Source of the DNA: Thermocrinis albus DSM 14484
Lineage (GTDB): Bacteria > Aquificota > Aquificia > Aquificales > Aquificaceae
Assembly (NCBI RefSeq): GCF_000025605.1
Contig: NC_013894.1
Coordinates: 977,529-1,041,528, forward strand
Reading direction: 5' to 3'
Length of the DNA: 64,000 bases
In this document: positions 34,076 through 46,688 of the stretch, piece after piece
Position numbering within the stretch: position 1 is the first letter of the stretch
Layout of the letters: each line of letters opens with the position of its first letter
Program-made: the position numbers and the translations under genes
The notes under the pieces: generated by a model
Seen by the model: the letters and a program-made list of their open reading frames with translations, nothing else
The model's database searches: none
Told to the model about the DNA's origin: nothing

Positions 34076-34087
34076 GCTATAATTCTA
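34054..34087. promoter_or_regulatory. Overlapping divergent promoters of rodA/ftsW and ileS
   Basis: For ileS, CTGTCA (34054-34059) is 18 bp from TATAAT (34078-34083), which also has the extended TGC in front; the ATG follows after 10 nt. For the SEDS gene the best minus-strand -10 is TAGAAT (34087-34082), 6 nt from its ATG. The two -10 boxes overlap, and the ileS -35 lies within the other gene's coding sequence. Confidence 0.65.
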
Positions 34088-34093
34088 ATCCCT

Positions 34094-36874
34094 ATGAGGG
34101 ATTACAGAGATACCCTCAACTTACCAAGAACTGAGTTTCCTATGAAGGCCAGCCTTCCCCAAAAAGAACCCCATATACTACAGAAGTGGAAAGATCTCTA
34201 CCAACGGTTAAGGGAAGCCAGGAAGGACTGTCCTACCTTTGTGCTACACGATGGACCACCTTACGCCAACGGCCACATCCACATAGGACACGCCCTCAAC
34301 AAAATCCTTAAGGATGTCATCAACAAGTACTGGCTACTGAAAGGCTATCGTGTAGATTACGTGCCCGGTTGGGACTGTCATGGACTCCCCATAGAGCAAC
34401 AGGTGGAGAAAGAACTGAAGGCCAAGAAGATAAGAAAAGAAGATTTACCTAAGGTGGAGTTTAGAAGACTATGCAGGGAATACGCAGAAAGATTCGTGCA
34501 GATACAGAAGGAAGAGTTTGTGAGACTCGGTGTTTTGAGTGACTGGGATAACCCTTACCTCACCATGGATCCCCTTTACCAGGCACAGGAGATAAGGGAG
34601 CTGGGAAGACTCTTCAGTAAAGGACTTGTTGTGAGAAGTAAGAAGCCTGTTTACTGGTGCATCTACGACAAAACAGCTGAAGCCGAAGCGGAGGTGGAGT
34701 ACTACCAGAAGGAAGATCCCAGCGTATACGTAAAGTTTCCCGTAAAGAACTCCCCCAACCTCTATCTTGTAGTGTGGACCACCACACCGTGGACCCTCCC
34801 TGCCAACAGAGGCGTTATGGTGGGAGAGAACTACCGCTACATCTTCTGGAAGGTAGATGAAAAGATCTACATCGTGGCTGAGGAATTACTGGAATCCTTA
34901 AAGGAAAAGTTGGGAAAAGAGGGCCAAGTCATTAAGAGGGTTACAGGAAAGGATCTACTGCACATGGAATACATACCCCCCTACCACCAGGAACCTCAGA
35001 AGGTATACCCTTCCGAGTTTGTGGAGCTGTCAGCAGGTACAGGTATCGTTCACATGGCACCTGGACATGGAAGAGAGGACTATACGGTGGGTCTCCGCTA
35101 CGGTATAGAACCTTTCTCACCGGTGGATGACGAGGGAAGATTTACCCAAGATGCGCCCTCCTTCCTACAGGGTGTGAGAGTCTTTGAAGCTAACCAACTT
35201 ATACTGGAGGATCTTCGTAAGAGAGGTCTACTTCTTCACGAGGAGAAGATCGTTCACTCTTATCCCCACTGTTGGCGCTGTAAGAATCCCGTAATCTTTA
35301 GGGCAACGGATCAGTGGTTCGTCAACTTATCCGCTCCGGTGGAAGGAGGGAAAACTCTCAGGGAGCTCTGTCTTGAGGAGATCCATAAGGTGAGATGGAT
35401 ACCTCCTCAAGGAAAGAACAGGATCTTCAGTATGGTGGAAAACAGACCAGACTGGTGTATATCCCGTCAACGTTACTGGGGTGTTCCCATAACGGTTCTT
35501 TACTGTAAGAACTGTGGATATGTGATAAAAGATCAATGGCTTTTCGAAAAGGTGGCGCAGCTGGTGGAGAACTCACCCACAGGTGCCGATGTGTGGTTCA
35601 CTTTGCCGGTGGAGGATCTACTTCCCCAAGGTTATAGATGTCCTGCTTGTGGTGGTGATGAGTTTCTGAAGGAGGAGGACATTCTGGATGTTTGGTTTGA
35701 TTCAGGGTCATCCCACGCCTTTGTACTGAGAAGAAGGGGTATAGATAAAGCTGATATGTACCTGGAAGGATCTGACCAACATAGGGGATGGTTTCAGGCG
35801 TCGCTTTTGGAATCTGTGGCCTCCTACGGACATGCTCCCTACCGATCTGTGTTAACTCACGGCTTTACTGTGGATGAGCAGGGTAGAAAAATGTCCAAGT
35901 CTCTGGGTAATGTGGTTTCGCCTCAGGAAGTTCTAAAGGAGTACGGTGCAGATATACTCAGGTTGTGGGTTGTTTCGGAAGACTACACGGAAGATATAAG
36001 GCTCGGTAAAGGCATCCTCCAGAGACTGGCGGAGGACTACAAGAAGATAAGGAACACCCTCCGTTTCCTTTTAGGTAACCTTTACGACTTTACCATCCAG
36101 AATACGGTGGAGTACCAAAATCTTCACCCATTGGACAGATGGATGGTGTCTTATCTTCAAAAGGTCTTGGAAAAGATGCACCTCTATTATCAGGAGTATA
36201 CCTTCCACAGGGTTTTCCATCTTATCAGGAACTTCTGTAGTGTGGAGCTGTCCAGCTTTTATCTGGATGTTCTCAAGGATAGGCTTTACGTGTATGCTCC
36301 TGACTCTTGGGAGAGGAGATCCGCTCAAACGGTCCTCTACCAGCTTCTCATAGCCCTCACCACAGGTGTGGCTCCTTTCCTCAGTTTTACGGCAGAGGAA
36401 GTGTGGGACCATGTCAGAAAGATAGATCCCTCTCTACCTGACAGCGTCTTTCTTTACAGGATGCCAGAACCTGATCCTGCTTGGGTGGACGAGGAACTCC
36501 TCAAGGACTTTGACGTAATCCTAAAGGTGAGGGATGACGCCATGTCGGCCATAGAGCTCGCCCGTAGACAGAAGGAGGTGAATCATCCTTACGAGGTACA
36601 CCTCTTCGTGTGGGGAAGGGAAGATGTCCTGAGCATCCTTGCCAAGTATCGGGAGAATCTTAAGTTCTTCTTCAGCGTAAGTAGTGTGAGTTTGGAGGAA
36701 GGTGGTAAGTACAGACATGCCTCTGAGGAACTACAGGGTCTGTGGGTAGGTGCTCAGAGGGTAGAGGGTGTCAAATGCCCCCGCTGTTGGCTCTATTACC
36801 CTCAGGAGGAGATGGAAGGAGAGCTATGCAAAAGGTGTGCCGAAGTGTTAAGGTATGTGGGACACAGTTCTTGA
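34094..36874 (+). CDS. ileS: Isoleucyl-tRNA synthetase
   Basis: Class I aminoacyl-tRNA synthetase charging tRNA-Ile, 926 aa, complete. HIGH is at 63-66, the editing domain (CP1) follows with TTTPWTLPAN and GTGIVHMAPGHG, KMSKS is near residue 600, and a C-terminal zinc finger is seen (CPRCW...CKRC). There is no Shine-Dalgarno; the -10 TATAAT ends 10 nt upstream, so the mRNA is probably leaderless. No T-box or other leader fits. Its end overlaps the next gene by 20 nt. Confidence 0.97.
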   Translation: MRDYRDTLNLPRTEFPMKASLPQKEPHILQKWKDLYQRLREARKDCPTFVLHDGPPYANGHIHIGHALNKILKDVINKYWLLKGYRVDYVPGWDCHGLPIEQQVEKELKAKKIRKEDLPKVEFRRLCREYAERFVQIQKEEFVRLGVLSDWDNPYLTMDPLYQAQEIRELGRLFSKGLVVRSKKPVYWCIYDKTAEAEAEVEYYQKEDPSVYVKFPVKNSPNLYLVVWTTTPWTLPANRGVMVGENYRYIFWKVDEKIYIVAEELLESLKEKLGKEGQVIKRVTGKDLLHMEYIPPYHQEPQKVYPSEFVELSAGTGIVHMAPGHGREDYTVGLRYGIEPFSPVDDEGRFTQDAPSFLQGVRVFEANQLILEDLRKRGLLLHEEKIVHSYPHCWRCKNPVIFRATDQWFVNLSAPVEGGKTLRELCLEEIHKVRWIPPQGKNRIFSMVENRPDWCISRQRYWGVPITVLYCKNCGYVIKDQWLFEKVAQLVENSPTGADVWFTLPVEDLLPQGYRCPACGGDEFLKEEDILDVWFDSGSSHAFVLRRRGIDKADMYLEGSDQHRGWFQASLLESVASYGHAPYRSVLTHGFTVDEQGRKMSKSLGNVVSPQEVLKEYGADILRLWVVSEDYTEDIRLGKGILQRLAEDYKKIRNTLRFLLGNLYDFTIQNTVEYQNLHPLDRWMVSYLQKVLEKMHLYYQEYTFHRVFHLIRNFCSVELSSFYLDVLKDRLYVYAPDSWERRSAQTVLYQLLIALTTGVAPFLSFTAEEVWDHVRKIDPSLPDSVFLYRMPEPDPAWVDEELLKDFDVILKVRDDAMSAIELARRQKEVNHPYEVHLFVWGREDVLSILAKYRENLKFFFSVSSVSLEEGGKYRHASEELQGLWVGAQRVEGVKCPRCWLYYPQEEMEGELCKRCAEVLRYVGHSS

Positions 36875-37535
36875 ACTACAGAGGAGGGAGGAGGAGCTGC
36901 AGCGTCTTAGAAAACTTTTGGAAAAGTTAAAAAGCCAGAGAGATGATTATCTAAGACAGATAGATGAAGTGCTTCAAGAAGAGAGGCAGATAATAGCAGA
37001 GTTGAACGAAGCCATAGATAGCATAAGACATCAGGAAGAAAAACTCAGAGAGTGTGAGGAAAATTTGAAAAGATCAGAAGAAAGGCTTAAAAAGGTGAGA
37101 AAAGCCGAAGAGTATAGAGCACTTCTTAAGGAAAAGGCCAAGAACGAGGACTGCATAATAAAGGGCAGACAACGCCTTCAGGAACTGAAAAGACAGAAAA
37201 CCCACATAGAGCAGAAACTGAAGGAACCTACCAGAGTGAAGAGAAAAACACAGTTGGAAGAAGCGCTGGGAGAACTGGAGGATGACATAAGAAGATTGGA
37301 GAAAAAATATCAGGAGTCTTACGAGGAGTTTATCGCTTTCTGTCAAAAGGTACCCCCCGATATACTGGAAGAGTACCAGAAACTGAAGGAGAAGGTGGGA
37401 CTGCCTGTGATGGTTAAGGTGGATACCTTCGGTACCTGTAGCTACTGTGGTACCAAGCTTCCCTCTTCCCTTTACTCTAAGGTTATCAGGGGAGAAAAAG
37501 TGATCTGTCCCACCTGCGGTAAAGTGGTCTACTGA
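36855..37535 (+). CDS. Coiled-coil protein with C4 zinc ribbon (CT398-like)
   Basis: A 226-aa protein: residues ~1-175 are one long antiparallel-type coiled coil, followed by a zinc ribbon with CSYCGTKLP and CPTCGKV. This matches the zf-RING_7/CT398 family, proposed to interact with sigma-54 or other nucleic-acid complexes in Chlamydia, but without a settled role. The start overlaps ileS. The last 7 nt overlap the convergent AAA+ gene. Confidence 0.85.
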   Translation: MWDTVLELQRREEELQRLRKLLEKLKSQRDDYLRQIDEVLQEERQIIAELNEAIDSIRHQEEKLRECEENLKRSEERLKKVRKAEEYRALLKEKAKNEDCIIKGRQRLQELKRQKTHIEQKLKEPTRVKRKTQLEEALGELEDDIRRLEKKYQESYEEFIAFCQKVPPDILEEYQKLKEKVGLPVMVKVDTFGTCSYCGTKLPSSLYSKVIRGEKVICPTCGKVVY

Positions 37536-40339
37536 ATAGACTCTATTATGCTCCGTATCACCTCCCTCTCTAAGGGAGATCCTGCCTTAGGCAGAACTGT
37601 CTCTATAACCACTCTCTTTGCATCTTGGTATCTTTCCAGTCTTCTTGCGCATCTCACTGTGTCCCTTATGGAGAACACCAACTCCACGGGTTCTTCCGAC
37701 TGTTGTGTCTGGTACTGGCGGTAGGCGTTTCTTATGGCGTTGGCTATCTTGAGAAGCTCCCATAGAAGAAGTATTCTTTTTTCTCTTTCCTTAGACCAGA
37801 CAGCCTTTGCCCTCTCTGTGGCCACACCGTTCACCACCAGGTACCATAGATAGCTGAACTCTTCCGTGTTGAGTTCTGAAAGATGAGGCACGTAATCCTT
37901 CAGTATTATGGCCTCGTCGGGATAGTAAAAACCTCTCCCGTCCTCAAAGGGAGGATAGTCTATGTAAAGCACATCTGCCCGCGATTTTATGTCCTGCGGT
38001 AGTTCTGAAACCCCAAGGTAATGCTGTGGGTTCATTCCCCCTACCAGAATAACATCTCTTCTTGCCTTTATGACTTCTCCCGTAGGTAAAGCCAGGTACC
38101 TTCTGTAATCAAAGAGGGGGTTAAAAAGCTTTACTAAAGAGGGCGGAAGCGTGTTGATCTCATCCAGGTATATAACGGCACCCGGTGTCTGAAGAGCTTT
38201 TACCAGTTCCGAATATACCCTTCTTGTACCCCTTCTGGCATCAAACTCATACGTAAAAGTGAGATCTTCCTTCTCCAGCTTAGAGTTACAGGGTATTATG
38301 TAAAGGGGTCTGCCTGTAAGGGCAGAAAAAACCTCCACTAGGAAGTTTTTACCAGTACCTGCATCACCTTCCAGTATGAGGATGCCCTCGCCGAAGGCCA
38401 GTTGGTCCTTCACCAGAGAGGTAAAACGCTCTAGGTTTTCCACAAACCAAGGAGTTTCCTCGTAGGCCACCACTACAGGTCTTCTGTACTCTTGGTGGGA
38501 ACAAAGCCCACGGAGATGTCTAAGATAGTTACTGAGCCATCTGGGAGGGTGTCTGAGTTCCTCTTGGGATAATATGGCAGGATAACGCTTAGGTTCCACC
38601 ACAACACCATCCTCACGCTGGAAAGCTATCTTAACGAGAGTCTTACCCTCCCACACTAACCTGTCTTCTACCACCAGTCTCCAGTGAAGCCTTCGCCTTT
38701 CGCCTGAGAACTTGGGAAACTCCTCTTTTCCCAGCATCACCTTGTCGGGAGTAATTTGTATCCTGAACCTTTTCAACCTATACTCCACCAATCTCTCCTG
38801 CAGGAGACGCGTGAGCTCCTCCTGTGCCTTATGCTGAAGGTCACTTACCAACTTGGTCATAAACTCCCTGAAGGACTTAACCTCCTCAAGGGCTTCCATT
38901 TCCGTGATATCTCTAACCTCTATCTGAGCTAGAAGTTTTCTGAGTTCCTCCAGCCTCTGTTCCATGGATGTTCGCATGTAGGTTAAAACTTCTTCTTTGA
39001 GTTGCTCCAGTCTTCTGATGTCTTCTTCCCTCTCCGCGGTTTTAATTCTTTCCTCTAAGAGTTTCACATCTTCCTTGTCTACGGTGCCATTCTGTAGTTT
39101 TTCCCTCATCTCTTGAAGAAAGATCTGAAGGAGTTTCTCCCTCATCTCCTCCTGGGCTTTGGTAATCATCTGCCGTACCTTCCCGAGAGGTATGTCTATA
39201 GACAGAAGTTGCTTAAACTCCTCTATAGTCTCTATCTCTTCCTGCCTTTTTGCTCTCTTTAACTTCTTCTGAAACTCCCTGTAAAGATCCTCCGCATTTT
39301 TTATGACTTGTCGCTGTCTTTCCTGAGGGTACACAAAATCCAGTATGTTGGAGGAGAGCTTGGTAAGATAGTAAAAAGTTCTTTCTTCTGTTTCTTCCTT
39401 CCTACAGGTGTACACGCTTCCGTCCGGGGATACCCTAACTACCGAGTAACCGAACCCCTCCAGGACCGTTAGAGTGCTGAGAGTTTTTGCGTCCAGTATA
39501 CCCATACGGTTTTGCTCTGCATCTGCAAGAAAGAGAAAGTTACCTTCGGGATCCAAATCCATCTGGGATACCTTCATGTCCACATATCCTGTCTGGAGCA
39601 CACTTCCGCTAACCGTATCCAAAACCACCACTGTGTTCCCTTCTGCCAGATAAAGTCTTTGGTTCTGTAAAGCCACCGCGCCTCCCGATCTATACGGAAA
39701 AACTTTTTCCTGACTACCGTTAAGGTGGTATATGGCTCCTCCCTCCGTTCCCGAGAGGTAGATCCTGTTGTTATCAATGAACCGAATCTCCCTGAGATCC
39801 CCAATCCCTGAGTAAGATATACTGTATCTGAAATCCACTGTCTGAAAGTTGATGTCTGACCCCAGGTCTATCACGTAAACCCTACTACCTACTGTACCGA
39901 AAGCTAGAAGATTATTTCTTATGTCCAGTCCGAAGGATGGTCTGAAGCCTTCCTGAGAGAAACGGAAACTCTTCCACGCAGGAGGGTTTTTGGGATCTTC
40001 CATGAAGTACACCACAAGGTATGGGGGCGTCAGAAGGGCGAGATACCTACCTCTGAACAGCACCTTGGAGACCACCTGTGCGGGTGGTCTGGAAGGAAGG
40101 CGGTGTAGTTTCCCAGTCCAGTCGTACAACTGGAACATACCGTGTCTTCTACCTACCAAAAGCCAGTAAGCGTCTTCCGATACGTCCATACTCTCTATCC
40201 AGAACTCCTCCATACGGGCATCTGGATCCTTCTCCAGCGTGTCCTCCACCCAGAGCCTTAGCTCACCTACAGGCGAGTCTATTTTGTAAACAGGAGTTTC
40301 GTCCTTCTTCAGACCCATAAGCCTTCTGAGAAAGTCCAT
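37529..40339 (-). CDS. Beta-propeller/coiled-coil/AAA+ (AAA_5, MoxR-like) ATPase
   Basis: A 936-aa multidomain protein I cannot assign to a named family. Residues ~45-330 consist of repeated short beta-strand blades with Asp-rich turns (for example DLDPEGNFLFLAD, VRVSPDGSVYTC), most like a WD40/YVTN-type propeller. Residues ~340-520 are charged coiled coil; ~525-600 form a small beta domain. Residues ~630-935 are an AAA_5-type ATPase: Walker A GDAGTGKN (658-665; Asn in place of Ser/Thr), Walker B VIYLDEIN (722-729), sensor 1 GGMN (767-770). No signal peptide or membrane helix. A VWA partner gene, usual for MoxR ATPases, is absent. Start ATG 40339 has no Shine-Dalgarno; TAAATT ends 9 nt upstream. 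Confidence 0.85.
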   Translation of the reverse strand: MDFLRRLMGLKKDETPVYKIDSPVGELRLWVEDTLEKDPDARMEEFWIESMDVSEDAYWLLVGRRHGMFQLYDWTGKLHRLPSRPPAQVVSKVLFRGRYLALLTPPYLVVYFMEDPKNPPAWKSFRFSQEGFRPSFGLDIRNNLLAFGTVGSRVYVIDLGSDINFQTVDFRYSISYSGIGDLREIRFIDNNRIYLSGTEGGAIYHLNGSQEKVFPYRSGGAVALQNQRLYLAEGNTVVVLDTVSGSVLQTGYVDMKVSQMDLDPEGNFLFLADAEQNRMGILDAKTLSTLTVLEGFGYSVVRVSPDGSVYTCRKEETEERTFYYLTKLSSNILDFVYPQERQRQVIKNAEDLYREFQKKLKRAKRQEEIETIEEFKQLLSIDIPLGKVRQMITKAQEEMREKLLQIFLQEMREKLQNGTVDKEDVKLLEERIKTAEREEDIRRLEQLKEEVLTYMRTSMEQRLEELRKLLAQIEVRDITEMEALEEVKSFREFMTKLVSDLQHKAQEELTRLLQERLVEYRLKRFRIQITPDKVMLGKEEFPKFSGERRRLHWRLVVEDRLVWEGKTLVKIAFQREDGVVVEPKRYPAILSQEELRHPPRWLSNYLRHLRGLCSHQEYRRPVVVAYEETPWFVENLERFTSLVKDQLAFGEGILILEGDAGTGKNFLVEVFSALTGRPLYIIPCNSKLEKEDLTFTYEFDARRGTRRVYSELVKALQTPGAVIYLDEINTLPPSLVKLFNPLFDYRRYLALPTGEVIKARRDVILVGGMNPQHYLGVSELPQDIKSRADVLYIDYPPFEDGRGFYYPDEAIILKDYVPHLSELNTEEFSYLWYLVVNGVATERAKAVWSKEREKRILLLWELLKIANAIRNAYRQYQTQQSEEPVELVFSIRDTVRCARRLERYQDAKRVVIETVLPKAGSPLEREVIRSIIESIQ

Positions 40340-40458
40340 GGTTTTTTAAATTTAAGAGAGCTAAAGGCATTAACTTATAAGTATTTACTTATATCTATAT
40401 AAGCACTCCTTATCTGGGGGTGTGAGGTTATCCTGTTTGAAGTATTATATTAAGTACT
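40340..40458. promoter_or_regulatory. Divergent control region with two dyads
   Basis: This AT-rich gap separates the AAA+ gene (minus) and a small gene (plus). It holds a 10-bp palindrome ACTTATAAGT (40373-40382) and an inverted repeat CTTATAT-CT-ATATAAG (40388-40403). Candidate -10 boxes are TAAATT on the minus strand (40354-40349) and TATATT on the plus strand (40446-40451), each 7-9 nt before the start codon. The dyads lie where they could control the AAA+ promoter from its -35 side. Confidence 0.55.
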
Positions 40459-40773
40459 ATGGAAGAGATCACACACCACGTTCTTCAAATCTCCCGCTTG
40501 TTGGGTCTTGCCGAACCTGTTGGTTTTATGCTATCTTACGAGATGGGCGATCTATGGATAGACGTTTACTTGGAGAAGGATGAAGATGGGCAGTTTTCCG
40601 GAAGGACATACACCCTCAGCGTACCTCTTCATAAGAGGGAGAGGTTGGAGAGTTTGGTGAGGAGCTTCTTCAACGGCAACGTACAGATAAGTAACGATAA
40701 CGAGAGACTTTATGTAAGCTTCTCCCAAGAAGAGTGGGAAGAGATAAACAGGGAACTTACCAGTCTCTTCTGA
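40459..40773 (+). CDS. Hypothetical small protein
   Basis: A 104-aa soluble protein with an alpha/beta pattern (N-terminal helix, strands LWIDVYLEKDEDGQFSGRTYTLSVP, C-terminal helix EEWEEINRELTSLF). I do not recognise a family. It is transcribed divergently from the propeller-AAA+ gene and shares the control region, which makes a joint role possible. There is no Shine-Dalgarno; TATATT lies 7 nt before ATG. Its stop is part of the next gene's ribosome site (TGAGGTGCT). Confidence 0.75.
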   Translation: MEEITHHVLQISRLLGLAEPVGFMLSYEMGDLWIDVYLEKDEDGQFSGRTYTLSVPLHKRERLESLVRSFFNGNVQISNDNERLYVSFSQEEWEEINRELTSLF

Positions 40774-40782
40774 GGTGCTGGT

Positions 40783-41657
40783 ATGAGGGTAGGTTTTATA
40801 GGATTGGGTAGTTTGGGGAAAACCATAGCCAGAAGGCTTCTGGACCAGGGTGTACCTCTGATAGTTTGGAATAGAACCCGTGAGAAGGCTGCTGATCTGG
40901 GCGTTCCGGTAGCGGAGAGTCCGGCAGATCTCATAAAACAGGTAGATGTAGTGTTAATGATAGTGTTTGACAGTGCGGCTTCCGAGGAAGTGATACTTGG
41001 TAAAGGGGGACTCATAGAGGGTGGTGTTAAGGGTAAAGTGGTGGTGGATATGACCACCAATCACTTCGCCTTTCCTCCATTAGCTTACAGAGAGATAAAA
41101 GGCAGAGGGGGTTTTTACTTAGATGCTCCTGTACTGGGCAGTGTTGTACCTGCTCAGAGAGGTGAGTTGGTGATGTTGGTGGGAGGTGATGAGGAGAAGC
41201 TTCGGGAGGTGAGACCCATACTGGAGAGGTTCTGTAGAAAGATATACTACGTGGGCGAGGCAGGTAAGGCTACTCAGCTTAAGCTTATCAACAACATAGT
41301 GCTGGGTGGGATAATGGAGGTGCTGGCAGAGGCCATAGCCATAGCCGAAAAAGCCGGTTTTGACAGACAGCTGGTTATAGACGTACTGAATGACGGTGCA
41401 GGCAAATCTTACATACTGGATGTAAAGAGGGAAAAACTCCTTAGAGAGGACTTCTCTACTCACTTCTCTGTAGATCTTATCCACAAGGATCTCCACTACG
41501 CTCAGGATCTTATAAAAGAGCTTGGTGTCTTTTCCTTTAGTGTGCAGAACATAAAGGAGGCTTACGGTTTTGCCAAAGCTATGGGAATGGGTAAGGAGGA
41601 TTTCTCCGCAGTGTTGGGTGCTCTCCTGAGCGCTTATTTTTATAAAGGAGGTAAGGT

Positions 41658-41661
<4 letters not shown>
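40783..41661 (+). CDS. Beta-hydroxyacid dehydrogenase (3-hydroxyisobutyrate dehydrogenase family)
   Basis: A 292-aa NAD(P)-dependent dehydrogenase: N-terminal Rossmann motif GFIGLGSLGKTIA, the substrate loop DAPVLGS with a GG-less variant, and the catalytic Lys region GKATQLKLINN. NRTREKA after beta-2 suggests NADPH preference. Members reduce glyoxylate, succinic semialdehyde or tartronate semialdehyde; the exact substrate is not determined. It overlaps ctpA (ATGA). Confidence 0.9.
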
Positions 41662-44592
<2,931 letters not shown>

Positions 44593-44602
<10 letters not shown>

Positions 44603-45456
44603 CTTTGCACCTCAGCCGTTATAGTATCAAAGAGTTTTACAAGATCATCTCCATCGTGGGGGAGCACTATCACCGGCACACCTGTTTTGGAGGACACCCA
44701 TTGAGCCACCTTACGATCGTGATAGACATCCTGCAGTATGCACTTAACACCCTCCCTCTTCATGGTTTCTATAAGGTTCTCTAAATGCCGGGGATTTGGA
44801 GGTATACCCGGTAGAGGTTCCAAAGTACCCACCAGTATCATGTTATACCTTCTCAGAAAGTAATCGTAAAGTTTGTGATAGGATACTACCTTTGTACCCT
44901 TCATGTTGGCCATAACGGTGTTCCACTCTTTACTCTTGCGCTCCCACATACTCAGGAAGTTTGTGAGATTTCGCTTATAAGAAGTACAGTTTCCTTCGTC
45001 TAGTTGACAGAGTTTCTCCGCCATCACCTTTGCCAGTGTAGGTATGTTGTCAGGATCCAACTGGTAGTGAGGATTCCCCTCCGGATGAACATCTCCCATA
45101 GCTCTGGATACATAAGTTGGCCTTTCTATAAGATTCACAAACATAGATAGATCCAGAAAACCTGATCTTCCGGGTTGAATGTGGGGGTTGGCTGACTGTT
45201 GAAGGAGAGGTGGGAGAAAACCCACCTCTAAGGATGCACCTTGTACTATCAGGAGGTTTGCGTTCCGCATATGTACAAGGTGAGAAGGTTTAGGTACCAC
45301 AAAGTGAGGGTCCTCCCAGCTTTTGGCTATGACATGTACCTTTACGCTATTACCACCTATCTCCCTCACCAGATAACCTATCCAAGGGTAGGTAACAACC
45401 ACCTTAAGCTGGGCAAAGCTGAAAGATATCAAAAACAGAAGCGCTAATAATCTCAT
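44593..45456 (-). CDS. znuA: Zinc-binding periplasmic protein ZnuA
   Basis: Cluster A-I metal-binding protein of 287 aa with a signal peptide (RLLALLFLISFSFA). Likely metal ligands are His in EDPHF, His in NPHYQLDPDN and His in SYHKLYDYF, plus the late Asp (QDVYHD region). The His-rich charged loop of many ZnuA proteins is short here (GDVHPEGNPH). It lies after the porin-like gene and is coupled to znuB. Manganese or iron specificity cannot be fully excluded. Confidence 0.88.
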
Positions 45457-45468
45457 GGCTGTTCCTCC

Positions 45469-46644
45469 TTAAAAGGGATGAGCACCATGGGCACCTATGG
45501 CCATCTGAAAGATTAAAGACACTTCGTTTACCCTCTTGGAAGTTTCCTCACCGAAGAGTTTTCTCTGCCCCAGCTGTAGCCTGAAGCGAGAAAACTCGGT
45601 AGGATTAAACTCTAACATCCAGGCGTAACCATAACTGGTTTTGTGCTGATCTACAAACTCGTATCTGATGCCTGTCCTCCACCGATTGTGGAACCTCCAC
45701 ACTAGCTGAGCGTAGGCGCCTTTATCCTTCTCCTGTTTGTCTCTGTAAAGATACTCTGCCTGCAGTGCTACGTAACGGTAGGAGTCTATACCGTAGCGCG
45801 CTGTGAGATCGGCTCCATAAAGCCTCGTATCATACCTGTCCGTCATGGCAGATGTACCCGCCAGTACCGAAAGATTACCTACATCAAAGGAAGTTTTAAC
45901 AAAGCCTGTGTACACAAACTTTCTGTTAAAGGTAGGTCCTTGTTCTCCCTGGAGAGCTTCTCCTCCAATAAGGAGATAGAAGGGAGTTGGTGCCAGCCAC
46001 GTAACCTGAACGCCTTTGTCAGAGTAACCTTCCTCTCCCAAAAAGCGAAGGTAGGGTAGAGGAAGATCTGTAAAATCCCACATGTGAGGATGAAAGACGT
46101 TCAGCCTACCGAAGGAAGACCTAAACTTACCGGCCTTTAACTGAAAGCCGTAAGGTAGACCTCTGGTTACAAAGTAGGCTTCTTCTACCTCAGCACCATC
46201 CTCTGTAAAGGGAATAACAGCGTACAGATCAAAGTAAGGATCTACAGGAGCATAGAAGTAAAGTTCTGCATAATCCAGGTTGAAACCTCTTTCAGAAATT
46301 CCATGACTATGGTCGGCGTGACTGTGGCCGAATAGAAGATCCTGGTAAGTTTTGTCCGACACGTTTCTGTTGATATAACTTCCTTGCACTATAAGGGATA
46401 TGTTAGGTAAGAAAGCTCTCTGACTGAAGGGTGCGTAGACCCTTAGAGAATCCGAATACTTAAGTTTTAACTGAAGGCTTCTGTCTGCTGGCTCAAAAGG
46501 TTTGGCGGTCTCCTGCGGCCTACCGCCTTTCTCTAACTGGTCTATCTTTTTTTGAAGCTCTTGTAGTTGTCTTTTCAAATCTTCTAAATTTTCCTCAGCA
46601 TAAGCAAAGGATAAAAGACTCAACAAAAGTACAATCTTTCTCAT
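45469..46644 (-). CDS. Putative outer-membrane porin of the zinc operon
   Basis: A 391-aa protein with a signal peptide (KIVLLLSLLSFAYA), a coiled-coil segment (~18-40) like those that trimerise porins, a His cluster HSHADHSH (107-114), and a body of amphipathic strands. It ends in Phe (GAHGAHPF), the usual last residue of a barrel. The His cluster and the place in the operon suggest a zinc-selective channel or zinc-binding barrel. It is too small for a TonB-dependent receptor and has no plug domain. Confidence 0.78.
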   Translation of the reverse strand: MRKIVLLLSLLSFAYAEENLEDLKRQLQELQKKIDQLEKGGRPQETAKPFEPADRSLQLKLKYSDSLRVYAPFSQRAFLPNISLIVQGSYINRNVSDKTYQDLLFGHSHADHSHGISERGFNLDYAELYFYAPVDPYFDLYAVIPFTEDGAEVEEAYFVTRGLPYGFQLKAGKFRSSFGRLNVFHPHMWDFTDLPLPYLRFLGEEGYSDKGVQVTWLAPTPFYLLIGGEALQGEQGPTFNRKFVYTGFVKTSFDVGNLSVLAGTSAMTDRYDTRLYGADLTARYGIDSYRYVALQAEYLYRDKQEKDKGAYAQLVWRFHNRWRTGIRYEFVDQHKTSYGYAWMLEFNPTEFSRFRLQLGQRKLFGEETSKRVNEVSLIFQMAIGAHGAHPF

Positions 46645-46688
46645 GGTACACCTCCTTACTTTTTTTTGGGGATGATGAAGTTGGAAAT

